Shown here: piece by piece, positions 41,404-51,622 of the stretch | How positions within the stretch are numbered: position 1 is the first letter of the stretch | How the letters are laid out: every line of letters begins with the position of its first letter | Source: Photobacterium pectinilyticum | GTDB taxonomy: Bacteria; Pseudomonadota; Gammaproteobacteria; Enterobacterales; Vibrionaceae | Reading direction: 5' to 3' | Assembly (NCBI RefSeq): GCF_024357955.1 | Contig: NZ_JANEYT010000001.1 | Location: 62,001 to 126,000, forward strand | DNA length: 64,000 bases | The notes under the pieces: generated by a model | Told to the model about the DNA's origin: nothing | Seen by the model: only the letters and a program-made list of their open reading frames with translations | Database searches by the model: none | Made by a program: the position numbers and the translations under genes

Positions 41404-42216
41404 ATGGCACGAATTATCGTTGTTACCTCAGGTAAAGGTGGCGTTGGTAAAACGACCTCGAGTGCAGCTATTGCATCGGGCCTTGCACTTACAGGCAAGA
41501 AAACAGCGGTGATCGATTTCGATATCGGCCTGCGTAATCTTGACCTCATCATGGGCTGCGAACGTCGTGTAGTATATGACTTCGTCAACGTCATCAATGG
41601 TGAAGCTAACCTAAACCAAGCACTTATCAAAGACAAGCGTGTCGACAATCTGTATGTCCTGCCCGCTTCCCAAACCCGTGACAAAGACGCGCTGAGTCGT
41701 GAAGGCGTCGAACGTGTTTTCAACGATATGACTGAAATGGGTTTTGATTTCATTATCTGTGATTCACCGGCAGGCATCGAGACCGGCGCACTGATGGCGT
41801 TGTACTTTGCAGATGAAGCCATCGTCACCACCAACCCTGAAGTCTCTTCTGTGCGTGACTCAGACCGTATTCTTGGTATCCTCGACTCTAAGTCCCGCCG
41901 TGCCGAGCAAGCCGAAGACCCAGTGAAAACTCATCTACTGCTAACACGCTATAACCCAGCTCGTGTGACATTAGGTGAAATGCTGAGTGTTGGCGATGTC
42001 GAAGAAATTCTTCATATCCCTCTACTCGGAGTGATCCCTGAAAGCCAAGCGGTACTGAACGCCTCAAACAAAGGTGAGCCAGTCATTTTTGACAAAGAAT
42101 CGGATGCGGGTATCGCCTACGAAGATACCGTTGCTCGATTGCTTGGCGAAGAGCGTCCCTTCCGCTTCCTTGAGGAAGAGAAGAAAGGCTTCCTAAAACG
42201 CCTATTCGGAGGGTAA
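41404..42216 (+). CDS. minD: Septum site-determining protein MinD
   Basis: MinD is a membrane-cycling ATPase that carries MinC and is released by MinE, giving pole-to-pole oscillation. The 270-residue protein has the deviant Walker A motif TSGKGGVGKTTSS at the start, IDFDIGLRNLDLIMG, the Walker B-like FIICDSPAGIETGA and a C-terminal amphipathic membrane helix (GFLKRLFGG). It lies 6 bases before minE. Confidence 0.98.
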   Translation: MARIIVVTSGKGGVGKTTSSAAIASGLALTGKKTAVIDFDIGLRNLDLIMGCERRVVYDFVNVINGEANLNQALIKDKRVDNLYVLPASQTRDKDALSREGVERVFNDMTEMGFDFIICDSPAGIETGALMALYFADEAIVTTNPEVSSVRDSDRILGILDSKSRRAEQAEDPVKTHLLLTRYNPARVTLGEMLSVGDVEEILHIPLLGVIPESQAVLNASNKGEPVIFDKESDAGIAYEDTVARLLGEERPFRFLEEEKKGFLKRLFGG

Positions 42217-42222
42217 TACACG

Positions 42223-42486
42223 ATGGCATTGTTAGAATTCTTCCGCCCCAAGAAAACAACGACTGCCAGTCTAGCCAAAGAGCGGCTGCAAATTATCGTT
42301 GCTGAACGCCGCTCTGCTGATCAAAGTGCACCTAGTTATTTACCGCAGTTGAAGCAGGATATCCTGGACGTCATCCGCAAGTATGTTGAAATCAGCCCTG
42401 AGCAGGTAACAGTCAACCTCGATCAGAAAGAAGAAGATCTTTCCGTACTCGAACTCAACGTTACCCTACCTGACGAAGAAAAGTAA
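42223..42486 (+). CDS. minE: Cell division topological specificity factor MinE
   Basis: MinE stimulates MinD ATPase and sets the Min ring. The 87-residue protein starts [20 protein letters not shown] with the membrane-targeting segment. The MinD-contact region follows ([13 protein letters not shown]), then the dimerisation domain. It ends the min operon before a convergent terminator shared with rnd. Confidence 0.97.
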   Translation: MALLEFFRPKKTTTASLAKERLQIIVAERRSADQSAPSYLPQLKQDILDVIRKYVEISPEQVTVNLDQKEEDLSVLELNVTLPDEEK

Positions 42487-42510
42487 TACCAACCTCGACT
42501 TACTCCTATT

Positions 42511-42544
42511 AAAAAGCCCCGCACACAATGCGGGGCTTTTTGTT
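42511..42544. terminator. Bidirectional terminator between minE and rnd
   Basis: The stem AAAAGCCCCGCA/TGCGGGGCTTTT has loop CACAA and T-runs on both strands. Confidence 0.93.
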
Positions 42545-42571
42545 TGCTATATAGCGGCTTTTGTTATGCCC

Positions 42572-43696
42572 TTAATCTTTTTTCAACAGGGGCAAGACTT
42601 TTTTTTCAAACAACGGTTTGCGCCATGTCTTTAGCATATCCGGCATGTTTTCAGCCGGTGAGTCTTTTTTCCAAGCCCACGAGATCAACTGGTTGATCTG
42701 TTTTTTCGATGCTAAGAACTCAGCCATCAGACCGGTTTCCGCCTCCACCGCCGTCACCACATCTTTGATATGCTTAACTTTCTGCTTGTAACCCGGAAAA
42801 TCCACCAGCCTACTGAGCTTTTCAGGGTACTGTTCTTGCGGCATGTCATCGACATCGTGAACCATTTTCAGCAAACGGTTAGCATGGCGTTGAATCTCCA
42901 TGCTCTCGAAACCTTCTTTGGCCATTACCGCTTTGGACTTAATGCCGAAACGGGCCAGCTTCCAAAGATGCAGCTCTTTAACCACGAAATTGAGGGCCAA
43001 GTCGCGCTTGCGCGCTTCCAATAAACGCCACTTGGCCGCTTTTTGCAAAATAGCCAGTTGCTTAGGGTTTAGCTGCCAAGCGTTTTTGATATCAAGGTAG
43101 GCTTTATCTGGATCTATGGTCTTGACCCGCTTGAGCATCAAACCAGCACACTCCTGCGCCAGTGCCTCTTGCCAGCCTTTATCAACCACTTGCGGCATCA
43201 GTTTCTGGTAAAGCGGCAGCAAATAGTACACGTCGGCAGCGGCATAATCGAGTTGACGATCGGTCAATGGACGAGCGAGCCAGTTAGTTCGGGCTTCGCC
43301 TTTATCAAGCTCAACACCAAGAAAGTCCTTAACCAAGGTACCGAAGCCGGCTGACACACCGTAGCCAAGGAATGAGGCCATCACCTGGGTATCAATCATC
43401 GGCACCGGTAAGCAGCCGGCGTAATATTGGAAGACTTCCAAATCTTCACCACAGGCATGAAGTACCTTGATCACCGATTGGTCACGCAGCAGGTCCCACA
43501 ACGGTTCTAAGTCATCTATCGCCAACGGGTCGATCAATGCCAAAGACTCACCGTCAAACAGCTGGATCAAGCCAAGCTTCGGATACAGTGTGCGGGTTCT
43601 AACAAACTCGGTATCTAACATTACCGCTGTCTGGCGGCGCGCCTGGAGGCAGATCGTCTCCAACCGTTCGCGGTTGGTAATTATTTCAAAATTCAC
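42572..43696 (-). CDS. rnd: Ribonuclease D
   Basis: A 3'-5' exoribonuclease that trims tRNA precursors. The 374-residue protein has the DEDD exonuclease domain at the N-terminus, with AVMLDTEFVRTRT (Asp and Glu), VLHACGEDLEVFQYY and LDYAAADVYYLLPLY. Two HRDC domains follow, from about residue 205 to the end. It converges on minE. In E. coli rnd lies next to fadD, as here, with only a non-coding gap between. Confidence 0.96.
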   Translation of the reverse strand: MNFEIITNRERLETICLQARRQTAVMLDTEFVRTRTLYPKLGLIQLFDGESLALIDPLAIDDLEPLWDLLRDQSVIKVLHACGEDLEVFQYYAGCLPVPMIDTQVMASFLGYGVSAGFGTLVKDFLGVELDKGEARTNWLARPLTDRQLDYAAADVYYLLPLYQKLMPQVVDKGWQEALAQECAGLMLKRVKTIDPDKAYLDIKNAWQLNPKQLAILQKAAKWRLLEARKRDLALNFVVKELHLWKLARFGIKSKAVMAKEGFESMEIQRHANRLLKMVHDVDDMPQEQYPEKLSRLVDFPGYKQKVKHIKDVVTAVEAETGLMAEFLASKKQINQLISWAWKKDSPAENMPDMLKTWRKPLFEKKVLPLLKKD

Positions 43697-44025
43697 AGTA
43701 TTCTCACCATAAATACCAAACTGAGCAATATGCTGAGCATATCAGAGTTCTCTCTGCCGTTTGAGAACAACCTAAATTGAAGAAGATATAGTTACTCTAC
43801 ATCAATGCAATTTGGGGAAGTTATCGAATGGCAGAGAAACTCCCAAAGGGCGAGTTTAAAAAGCACAACTACTTCGTTACTTGCTTTAGATGGATATGAA
43901 TACACCGGCAAACAAGTGCCTTGTATCTGCACTTTTTAATTCTCGCTGATAGAACAGAATATTACTCAGCTTGGTATCAAATGCCGGCTTGAGGCCGGCA
44001 TTCTTTGTATTAATTCACGATGCGC
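43697..44025. other. rnd/fadD gap
   Basis: 329 bases without a convincing gene. It holds the rnd upstream region and a GC-rich hairpin after fadD. An ATG-started frame at 43829 of about 22 codons has no support. Confidence 0.5.
43979..44003 (-). terminator. Hairpin after fadD
   Basis: AATGCCGGC pairs with GCCGGCATT across loop TTGAG. The T-run on the minus strand is short, so it may be a weak terminator. Confidence 0.5.
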
Positions 44026-45711
44026 TTACGCACTCTGGCTTTGCTGAGCAGACTCTTCACGCAATGCTCGGCGGAGGATCTTACCGACATTGGTCTTTGG
44101 AAGCTCATCTCGGAACTCAACAATTTTCGGCACCTTGTAACCTGTCAGGTGCTCGCGGCAGTGCTCAAGCAGCTCTTCGCGAGTTAGGCTAGCGTCGCGC
44201 TTAACTACGCAGATCTTGACCAACTCACCTGAAACCTCATGAGGTTCACCGATCGCTGCCACTTCCAACACTTTACTGTTGAGGGCAACGACATCTTCAA
44301 TTTCATTCGGATAGACGTTAAAGCCTGACACCAAAATCATGTCTTTTTTGCGATCAACAATATGCAGGAAGCCTTCATCATCAAAACGGACAATATCGCC
44401 CGTTGATAACCAACCGTCTTCAGTCAGTACTTCTTTGCTCGCTTCTGGGCGCTGCCAGTAACCTTGCATTACCTGAGGACCACGGACTTGAAGCTCACCA
44501 GTCTGGTCATTAGCCAGTACCAGGCCTTCGTCGTCAACAATACGGACGTCTGTTGACGGTACCGGCAAACCGATAGAACCATTATAGTCGGTCAAATCAT
44601 ACGGGTAAGCAGCAACCAATGGTGAACACTCAGTCAGGCCGTAGCCTTCCAGCAAGTAGTTGCCCGTGATTTGCTTCCACTTTTCAGCCACGGCACGTTG
44701 TACCGCCATACCGCCACCGACCGATAGACGAAGCTGGCTGAAGTCAATTTCATGGAAGTCTTCATTATTGACCAACGCGTTGAACAAAGTATTCACACCG
44801 GTGATCGCTGTAAACGGATAACGCTGTAACTCTTTAACAAATGTCGGAATATCACGCGGGTTGGTGATCAGCAGATTCCGCCCACCCATTTCGATAAACA
44901 GCAAGCAGTTCACGGTCAGGGCAAAAACATGGTACAGCGGCAGCGCTGTCACAATCAGTTCACGACCTTCGGTCAGAACCGGACCATAAGCTCCCTTGGC
45001 CTGCATCACGTTGGCCAGCATATTACGGTGGCTTAGGACCGCGCCTTTGGCTACGCCCGTCGTACCTCCGGTGTACTGCAAGAAAGCAGTATCTTCGCCA
45101 GACATAAACGGCTTAACATATTGCATGCGGCGGCCTTTCCGCAGGGCCATACGCATCGAAGTCGCATGCGGAAGGTGGTATTTAGGTACCATCTTCTTGA
45201 TGTATTTCACGACAAAGTTAACTAATGTGCCTTTCGGGCGTGACAGCTGGTCACCCAGACTGGTCAGTACCACATGCTGAACGCTGGTGTTTTTAACGAT
45301 ACTTTCTAGGGTGTGGGCGAAGTTAGAAACAATGACGATAGCCTTGGCACCGGAGTCGTTCAACTGGTGCTCAAGCTCTCGAGGAGTATAAAGTGGGTTA
45401 ACATTCACCACCACACAACCGGCACGTAAAATACCAAACAAGGCAATAGGATACTGAAGTAAATTAGGCATCATCACCGCTACGCGGTCACCTTTTTTCA
45501 CCTTCAGTTCATTTTGCAGGTAGGCGGCAAAAGCACGGCTACGCTCTTCCAGTTTGCGGAAGGTCATGACCTGTCCCATATTGATGAACGCCGTCTGATC
45601 AGCGTACTTCTGTACTGACTGCTCAAACATTTCAACCAATGACGGATACTGATCCGGGTTAATTTCAGCCGGTACATCTTCCGGATAGCGGTTAAGCCAA
45701 ACCTTATCCAC
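44026..45711 (-). CDS. fadD: Long-chain fatty acid--CoA ligase
   Basis: FadD activates imported long-chain fatty acids to acyl-CoA with ATP at the inner membrane, feeding beta-oxidation. The 561-residue adenylate-forming enzyme has the AMP-binding loop [20 protein letters not shown], the [14 protein letters not shown] motif and the fatty-acid signature [29 protein letters not shown]-terminal [23 protein letters not shown] with the catalytic Lys ends it. It follows slp and the alpha/beta hydrolase; the order fadD-slp-tsaB-yoaA parallels E. coli. I saw no clear FadR site. Confidence 0.96.
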   Translation of the reverse strand: MDKVWLNRYPEDVPAEINPDQYPSLVEMFEQSVQKYADQTAFINMGQVMTFRKLEERSRAFAAYLQNELKVKKGDRVAVMMPNLLQYPIALFGILRAGCVVVNVNPLYTPRELEHQLNDSGAKAIVIVSNFAHTLESIVKNTSVQHVVLTSLGDQLSRPKGTLVNFVVKYIKKMVPKYHLPHATSMRMALRKGRRMQYVKPFMSGEDTAFLQYTGGTTGVAKGAVLSHRNMLANVMQAKGAYGPVLTEGRELIVTALPLYHVFALTVNCLLFIEMGGRNLLITNPRDIPTFVKELQRYPFTAITGVNTLFNALVNNEDFHEIDFSQLRLSVGGGMAVQRAVAEKWKQITGNYLLEGYGLTECSPLVAAYPYDLTDYNGSIGLPVPSTDVRIVDDEGLVLANDQTGELQVRGPQVMQGYWQRPEASKEVLTEDGWLSTGDIVRFDDEGFLHIVDRKKDMILVSGFNVYPNEIEDVVALNSKVLEVAAIGEPHEVSGELVKICVVKRDASLTREELLEHCREHLTGYKVPKIVEFRDELPKTNVGKILRRALREESAQQSQSA

Positions 45712-45821
45712 TTTGCACTCTCCTTATTGATTTTGGCATGGTGCCTATACTGTGCTGGCGGGTAATTAAAACATGTGGTTACACCGCATTACAGCACACT
45801 TAACATACAAGTAACACTGAC

Positions 45822-46736
45822 CTATTTAGTCAATGCATTAAAATTTGAACTGAATAACAATATCTCACCGATCACCCGTTCAGGGCTGTCCAGGTGACAG
45901 TGGTGGCCACCAGCAATCTCTACTTGCTCAAGCTGTTGCCACTCTAGGGCTTGAGATTGGCTCATTTTCAGCTGCCGATAACCGGTTTGCCCGATGAGCG
46001 ATAACACCGGACATTGCACCGATCCCACCAAGGCACTGACCTGCTCTGGTGTCATTCTATATAACGACTCACACCTCAAGCGGTTGTCATGACGCCAATA
46101 CCAGCGGCCATCACGCTGATAAACACCGCGCTCTACCACTGGCTTGATCTGCTCTGGCAGTAGGCCGTTAACCGCACAACGCAGATCCAGCGCCTGCAGG
46201 AAAGAATCCATGGAACGATTCTGTCGCTGATGCGCCCTTGAACGGTAGCGCTGTCGACTTTCAATACCCTGACGTAGTCGCTCCGGGGCATTTTCCGCCG
46301 CCTGTGATAGTGGAGACAAGCCTTCAATCAGCACCAAAGAGGCGACCTTATCGGCAAACGCCGCAGCATAAGACATTGCAACCAAAGCGCCCATCGAGTG
46401 ACCAGCAAGCACCACCTGCGGCTGATCTAATAAAGCGACCAGTTGGGCCAAATCATCGACATAATCGAAAAAGTGGTAGAAGTTATCTGCCGCTCTCGGT
46501 GCCGACAACCCGTGCCCAGGCCAATCTATGGCGATGATATGGAAGTGCTCGGCCAATTTGCCAAACAAAGGGGCAAAACTTGCGGCATTATCCTGCCAAC
46601 CATGTAGCATTACCATGACTGGCTTTTGCGTTAAAACAGCGCTTAACTGGGCTTTGTTCTCTATCGGTAATGGGGCAGAAAACGAGGCTAACCCTGACAA
46701 CATCTGATCGGCTAACTGGAGCTCTATCTGATACAT
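45822..46736 (-). CDS. Alpha/beta hydrolase
   Basis: The 304-residue product is an alpha/beta-hydrolase of the MhpC-like group. The oxyanion motif MLHGWQDNAASF is near residue 43, the nucleophile elbow is VVLAGHSMGALVAMS (Ser near 115), and the His is in VEIAGGHHCHLDSPERV near the C-terminus. A lid region rich in Arg and Gln (SRQRYRSRAHQRQNRS) lies in the middle. It is inserted between slp and fadD relative to E. coli. A role in ester or lipid turnover is possible, but the substrate is unknown. It starts 6 bases after the slp stop. Confidence 0.85.
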   Translation of the reverse strand: MYQIELQLADQMLSGLASFSAPLPIENKAQLSAVLTQKPVMVMLHGWQDNAASFAPLFGKLAEHFHIIAIDWPGHGLSAPRAADNFYHFFDYVDDLAQLVALLDQPQVVLAGHSMGALVAMSYAAAFADKVASLVLIEGLSPLSQAAENAPERLRQGIESRQRYRSRAHQRQNRSMDSFLQALDLRCAVNGLLPEQIKPVVERGVYQRDGRWYWRHDNRLRCESLYRMTPEQVSALVGSVQCPVLSLIGQTGYRQLKMSQSQALEWQQLEQVEIAGGHHCHLDSPERVIGEILLFSSNFNALTK

Positions 46737-46742
46737 AGCAAT

Positions 46743-47297
46743 CTACTTGGTCACCCGCTCTCTGACTTCAGCCCTTGAGAAACCATTATAAATAAGGCTG
46801 GGTGAACACTGTAGACCGACACAGCTCCTGAAACGGTCAAAATCATCGATCCAGACTTCCTGTTTCACTTGCCATAGTTGGGTTCCAGAGGCTGCAACGA
46901 CTGGGAAACGGTAGTTAAACTCACCCACCTTGCCTTCTTCTTCCCCAGCAACGTGTCCCGCAACAGAAACCAGTCGCCCTGGATGGTATTCAATAGGCTC
47001 TAGGAAGCCATCAACATACGCGACAAAGCGCGGTTGGGCGCTGCTACCCAATTTGGGTTTACCGTCACTGCCTATCGGCATGGCTACGATTTCCAACCGG
47101 GTTTTATGTTCGCCATTATCAATTGCTGCAATCACCCCGCCGAGGCGGATCGCCTGGCCAAAATCTTGACCTGTAGGATCGCTAAGCACAGTGACATCTG
47201 TGATTGGGTCATCACTATCAGTCATGAGGGCCTCAGGTACCGCGGCGCAGCCTATCATAGTCGCAGCAAGCAACCCAACGATTAGCTTCCTAAACAT
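46743..47297 (-). CDS. Slp family outer-membrane lipoprotein
   Basis: The 184-residue product has a lipoprotein signal (FRKLIVGLLAATMIGCAAVP, anchored Cys16). It belongs to the Slp/YeaY family of outer-membrane lipoproteins linked to starvation or envelope stress. Family features include IRLGGVIAAIDN, RFVAYVDGFLEP and GRLVSVAGHVAGEEEGKVGEF. I chose the ATG at 47297 because GGAG lies 9 bases before it and it gives a proper signal peptide; the frame is open to 47360. E. coli yeaY has the same place between tsaB and fadD. Confidence 0.9.
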   Translation of the reverse strand: MFRKLIVGLLAATMIGCAAVPEALMTDSDDPITDVTVLSDPTGQDFGQAIRLGGVIAAIDNGEHKTRLEIVAMPIGSDGKPKLGSSAQPRFVAYVDGFLEPIEYHPGRLVSVAGHVAGEEEGKVGEFNYRFPVVAASGTQLWQVKQEVWIDDFDRFRSCVGLQCSPSLIYNGFSRAEVRERVTK

Positions 47298-47386
47298 CGG
47301 TAACTCCATTGTAAATGATGAATATCCACGCAATCCCCTGACTTTCAGGCAACGAATCACACGGCTTATTCCAAACAGACATGGTA

Positions 47387-47668
47387 TTAAACATAGACAT
47401 CGACCCCGACCAGCATCGAGAGTTCATCTCGCTTTTGCTGGTGCATCACCCCCATATAGCTCTCCAGCGCCTGGCGGTTTTTACCTTCAGGCTGATCATA
47501 CTGAATTTGAGAGTGGGCTGCGCCTAGCAACTCAGGATCACGCACCGATTGAGCAACGGCTTTGGCAACAGGGGTTGGGTCACCGGCTCCTTGCACAGGG
47601 GCGCGGGTAACTTTCGTCTTTGAAGGCGTTTGGGGTATTGTGACAGGAAGGCGCTGAATAGAAACCAT
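47387..47668 (-). CDS. Small conserved hypothetical protein
   Basis: The 93-residue product is Gln-, Val- and Pro-rich with no signal peptide or membrane segment. The C-terminal half (GKNRQALESYMGVMHQQKRDELSMLVGVDVYV) looks like a helix followed by a short strand. It fills the space between tsaB and slp on the same strand, and the frame has the codon character of its neighbours, so I take it as real. The Shine-Dalgarno sequence is weak. Function unknown. Confidence 0.6.
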   Translation of the reverse strand: MVSIQRLPVTIPQTPSKTKVTRAPVQGAGDPTPVAKAVAQSVRDPELLGAAHSQIQYDQPEGKNRQALESYMGVMHQQKRDELSMLVGVDVYV

Positions 47669-47745
47669 AGGAAACGTCCAGTATCCAAGTGATTGCCGAG
47701 TATGCTACGACAATAGTATGCATACACGGCAATGAGGCAAACGTA

Positions 47746-48447
47746 TTATTCGCGACCCGGCAACTTTTTCCAGGTGACAGTATCACGAAGGTACACCGGG
47801 CTAGCTTCCTCAGCTATCACGGCCTCGCTACGAGCCAATGCATATTTGGCTAAATGCACCATATCTGCGGCATCCGGGTAAAGTACTGAACCCGATACGG
47901 CTTCAACAGGCAATTGTGCCAGTTGATCAGCATAGCTTTCCCAACCTGTACCGGCCGTTAACCACTGCCCTTCACTCATTGGCAGTTGCGTGATCAACAT
48001 CTCAGGCTTAATCACTAACTCACTGCCTTGCACTGCCCAGTCGCCATCTGCCTGACGACGATACTGGCCCCAGTAGATTTCATTCATGCGGGCATCAATG
48101 GCTGCCATGACCTGCTCGGCCTGATGCTGGCGATATGTACCCTGTGCCATCGCGGCCAAGGTCGAGATACCTAGCATTGGCAGATCTGCGCCAAATGCCA
48201 ACCCCTGAGCAATACCAATGCCGATACGTACCCCGGTAAAGCTACCTGGGCCACGGCCAAAAGCCAGTGCATCAAGTTGGTTTAATTTAAGGCCAGCCTG
48301 TGCCAGTACGTTATCCACCATAGGGAGTACCTTAGTGGTGTGCTCACGTGGCGCATACTCACAGTGAGAAATCACTTCATCGCCCACCAGAAGGGCTACG
48401 GAACAGTTTTCGGTTGCAGTATCTACTGCAAGAATTTTGTTGCTCAT
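47746..48447 (-). CDS. tsaB: tRNA t6A biosynthesis protein TsaB
   Basis: TsaB is the ASKHA-fold partner that holds TsaD and TsaE in the complex making N6-threonylcarbamoyladenosine at tRNA position 37. The 233-residue protein starts [20 protein letters not shown] and has [43 protein letters not shown] is the family signature. It begins exactly one base after the yoaA stop on the minus strand, as in E. coli, so the two are an operon. Confidence 0.96.
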   Translation of the reverse strand: MSNKILAVDTATENCSVALLVGDEVISHCEYAPREHTTKVLPMVDNVLAQAGLKLNQLDALAFGRGPGSFTGVRIGIGIAQGLAFGADLPMLGISTLAAMAQGTYRQHQAEQVMAAIDARMNEIYWGQYRRQADGDWAVQGSELVIKPEMLITQLPMSEGQWLTAGTGWESYADQLAQLPVEAVSGSVLYPDAADMVHLAKYALARSEAVIAEEASPVYLRDTVTWKKLPGRE

Positions 48448-50406
48448 TCAAGCCTCTGAATGCTGTTCTTCGATTGTGGCAGGCTCTTGGCGGCCATTAA
48501 CCGAAGATAAGAATTGCCCGACGCTAACAACATCCCGAGTTCGCGGGATAGACGGCAGGCTGTTAAGAAAGACCGCGCCATAAGGACGCGTTACTAACCG
48601 GTTGTCACAGATCACCAGGACACCTTTATCCTGTGTGTCACGAATAAGTCGACCGACCCCTTGCTTGAGGGTGATCACCGCATCCGGGATCTGTACTTGC
48701 GCAAAAGGATCTCCGCCACGTAAACGGCAGTCCTCTATGCGCGCTTTCAGCAGCGGATCATCCGGTGCTGTAAAGGGTAATTTATCAATGATAACACAGC
48801 TTAGGGCTTGCCCTCTAACATCCACGCCTTCCCAGAAGGCACCGGTCGCTATCAATAAGGCATTGCCCCGCTCAAGGTATTCCGCCAGCAACTTCTGCTT
48901 GGTCGTTTCACCCTGCACCAATACCGGAAGGTCGAGCTTGGCCCGGAACCCTTCGGCCAACTCACGCACCATCTGATGTGAGGTGCACAAGAAGAAACAG
49001 CGCCCTTGGTTCTCTTCAATAACTGGGGCCATCATCTCCACCAGCCTGTCAGCAATACCAAAACTATTAGGCTCAGGCAAAAAGCGAGGCACGCACAGTA
49101 AGGCCTGTTGCTGGTAATCAAAGGGACTTTCCAGCGAAAACTGCTGTTTGGGTTTGAGCCCCAGGCGCTGGCTGAAGTGGCTAAAGTCATCATTCACCGC
49201 AAGGGTCGCCGAGGTAAAGATCCACGCCCCGCCCTGCTGCTCAATCTGTTCGTTGAACTTATCGGCGACCGACAATGGCGTTATATGCAAGTTGAAATGG
49301 CGCGGGGTACATTCATACCAGTAGGAATAGCCCGTAATGCTGGTATCGCAGACCCGCTCTAGTCGCGCCTTAATCAAGGTTGCCCGCTCAAAGGCTGCAT
49401 CCAGCAACTGGCTCCGGCCCAATGCCAGCTTCAGAACTTCATGGGTGAGATCCAAGGCGTCAGTCAACCGGGTAATTTCACGCTGAATCGCCTGGCTGGT
49501 TATCGCTTCGCGCCAATTGCCACGAAAACCGGGTTCGCCAAGCACAATACGCATATCTGCCGCCGCTTGATGCAGCCTGTCGGCGGTTTTTTGCAGCTGG
49601 CGCATATCTTTAGCTTCGGTGCGGTAGCCTATCTCGACATCTTTCGCCAGCTCTTGGATCTGGCGACTAGATAAACTCTGGCCAAAATACTGGCTGGCAA
49701 TATCTGGCATCTGATGGGCTTCATCAAAGATGAATACTTCAGCTTCAGGGATCAACTCACCAAAGCCGGTTTCCTTGATTGCCTGATCGGCCAAGAAAAG
49801 ATGATGGTTTACCACCACGACATCAGCTTCCATTGCCCGACGGCGCGCTTTGACCACGAAGCAATCGTCATAGGACGGACATTCCCGACCGAGGCAGTTT
49901 TCATTGGTCGAGGTGATCATCGGGATCACCGGGCTGTCTTCGGCAATATCTTCACAATCACCCAAGTCACCGCTCTTGGTCGATGATGACCAGCCCCGAA
50001 CCTGAACCAGTTGGCTGAGCAGCTTCGGATCGGTATGGACGCCGTGGCTTTCAGTGATTTGACGGCTCAGCCGATCAAGGCACAAGTAATTAGACCGCCC
50101 TTTGAGCAAAGACACCCGACCGGTAAAGCCGAGGGCATCCGCCATTAACGGCAGATCTCGGTGGAACAATTGTTCCTGTAGGTTCTTGGAACCCGTAGAA
50201 ATTATGGTCTTTTTTCCACTGACCAAAGCCGGCACCAAATAAGCAAATGTCTTGCCGGTTCCCGTTCCCGCTTCAACAACAAGCTGGCTCTCGGTCTTGA
50301 TGGCATCGGCCACGGCTTGTGCCATATCGATTTGCGGTTGGCGGGCCTGGAATCCGGGGATGGCTTTATCTAACGCACCACCGGAGGCAAAAAACTTGGC
50401 TATCAT
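48448..50406 (-). CDS. yoaA: DinG-family ATP-dependent helicase YoaA
   Basis: The 652-residue XPD/DinG-type superfamily 2 helicase probably unwinds 5'-3' DNA forks or flaps during repair. Walker A is VVEAGTGTGKTFAYL near residue 45, and the DEAH box is in VFIFDEAHQMPD. Iron-sulfur cluster cysteines lie in YLCLDRL, the GDCEDI segment and NCLGRECPSYDDC. C-terminal motifs GAFWEGVDVRGQALSCVII and QGVGRLIRDTQD are intact. In E. coli YoaA works with the HolC subunit of polymerase III. It heads the yoaA-tsaB-...-fadD minus-strand group. Confidence 0.93.
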   Translation of the reverse strand: MIAKFFASGGALDKAIPGFQARQPQIDMAQAVADAIKTESQLVVEAGTGTGKTFAYLVPALVSGKKTIISTGSKNLQEQLFHRDLPLMADALGFTGRVSLLKGRSNYLCLDRLSRQITESHGVHTDPKLLSQLVQVRGWSSSTKSGDLGDCEDIAEDSPVIPMITSTNENCLGRECPSYDDCFVVKARRRAMEADVVVVNHHLFLADQAIKETGFGELIPEAEVFIFDEAHQMPDIASQYFGQSLSSRQIQELAKDVEIGYRTEAKDMRQLQKTADRLHQAAADMRIVLGEPGFRGNWREAITSQAIQREITRLTDALDLTHEVLKLALGRSQLLDAAFERATLIKARLERVCDTSITGYSYWYECTPRHFNLHITPLSVADKFNEQIEQQGGAWIFTSATLAVNDDFSHFSQRLGLKPKQQFSLESPFDYQQQALLCVPRFLPEPNSFGIADRLVEMMAPVIEENQGRCFFLCTSHQMVRELAEGFRAKLDLPVLVQGETTKQKLLAEYLERGNALLIATGAFWEGVDVRGQALSCVIIDKLPFTAPDDPLLKARIEDCRLRGGDPFAQVQIPDAVITLKQGVGRLIRDTQDKGVLVICDNRLVTRPYGAVFLNSLPSIPRTRDVVSVGQFLSSVNGRQEPATIEEQHSEA

Positions 50407-50614
50407 AGGCTTTCGAATATCTGGACTTTAGGCTATTTGCTTGAGAAAAACGGGCTTAAGGCAACACCGTCGATTGACCGGGCATTATGCCAATATTCCA
50501 ACTAAGCAGCCATGATTTATTCCCGTTCAAGATTTAGCCTTTGACCCCGCAAGCAATCCAAGGTAAATACTATGAAACCGGATTTGACAAAATAGTAGTT
50601 CAAGGAAGAGCACC

Positions 50615-51448
50615 ATGGAAAAGAAAACCCTGCTGACCGATTGCCCTGATGCGATGGGTCTGATCAGCAAAATCACCAACATCTGTTACAAGCACCAACT
50701 CAACATTGTTCATAACAATGAGTTTGTCGCTCACTCCCATAGTCAGTTTTTTATGCGCACCGAACTGGAAGGCTACTTCAATGACGAAACCTTCCTTCTC
50801 GATCTCGACCATGCACTGCCAGAAGGGAGCCAGCGACGCCTGATCGGTTCTGAGCGTAAGCGCATTGTGATCATGGTGACCAAAGAAGCTCACTGTTTGG
50901 GAGATATTCTGGTCAAAACCTTTGATGGAACACTTGATATCGAAATTGCCGCCATTGTTGGCAACTACGATGATTTGGCAGAGCTCGCCCGCAACTTTGG
51001 CGTTCCTTACCATCACATCAGCCATGAAGGGATCAGCCGGGACGAGCATGAGGCCCTATTGCTTGAAACGGTGCAACAGTACACGCCGGATTATGTGGTG
51101 CTGGCCAAATACATGCGTATCCTCACGCCGAATTTCGTTGCCCAGTTCCCCCATAAAATCATCAATATCCACCATAGCTTCCTGCCCGCTTTTATCGGTG
51201 CCAAACCGTACCAGCAAGCTTTTGAACGCGGGGTAAAAATTATCGGAGCCACGGCCCACTTTGTGACTAACGACCTTGATGAGGGCCCGATCATTACCCA
51301 GAACGTGATTCCGGTTGACCATAACTTCAGTGCCAAAGACATGGCACGGGCAGGCAAAGATGTTGAAAAGTCGGTGCTGAGTAAAGCCCTAGGCTTAGTG
51401 ATTGATGATCGAGTCTTTGTTCACGGGAACCGGACTGTGATTTTGTAA
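50615..51448 (+). CDS. purU: Formyltetrahydrofolate deformylase
   Basis: Hydrolyses 10-formyl-THF to THF and formate, balancing one-carbon pools and supplying formate for PurT. The 277-residue protein has an N-terminal ACT domain (LLTDCPDAMGLISKITNICYKH) and a formyltransferase-like catalytic domain with NYDDLAELARNFGVPYHHI. INIHHSFLPAFIGAKPYQQAFERGVKIIGATAHFVTNDLDEGPII carries the catalytic Asn, His and Asp. A GGAAG lies 8 bases before the ATG. It is divergent from yoaA. Confidence 0.96.
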   Translation: MEKKTLLTDCPDAMGLISKITNICYKHQLNIVHNNEFVAHSHSQFFMRTELEGYFNDETFLLDLDHALPEGSQRRLIGSERKRIVIMVTKEAHCLGDILVKTFDGTLDIEIAAIVGNYDDLAELARNFGVPYHHISHEGISRDEHEALLLETVQQYTPDYVVLAKYMRILTPNFVAQFPHKIINIHHSFLPAFIGAKPYQQAFERGVKIIGATAHFVTNDLDEGPIITQNVIPVDHNFSAKDMARAGKDVEKSVLSKALGLVIDDRVFVHGNRTVIL

Positions 51449-51520
51449 TCACCAACAACACTGAACGCCAAGCAGCAGGGCAAATTATCAAAAACGCATA
51501 AAGACATCCATGTCGCTCCT

Positions 51521-51547
51521 ACCCACCGCCCATGGTGGGTCGGTTTT
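51521..51547 (+). terminator. Terminator after purU
   Basis: The stem ACCCACC/GGTGGGT has loop GCCCAT and is followed by CGGTTTTG, a short T-run. Confidence 0.6.
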
Positions 51548-51622
51548 GCTCATTTACCCTGCAACTGTCGCAAAAGCAGTACCGCAGATTCGATCAGTTC
51601 AATAAAGGAGTGACTTCTTTGC

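Noticed and set aside
43829..43897. Possible 22-residue peptide in the rnd/fadD gap
   Set aside because: Too short, with no ribosome binding site or conservation argument.
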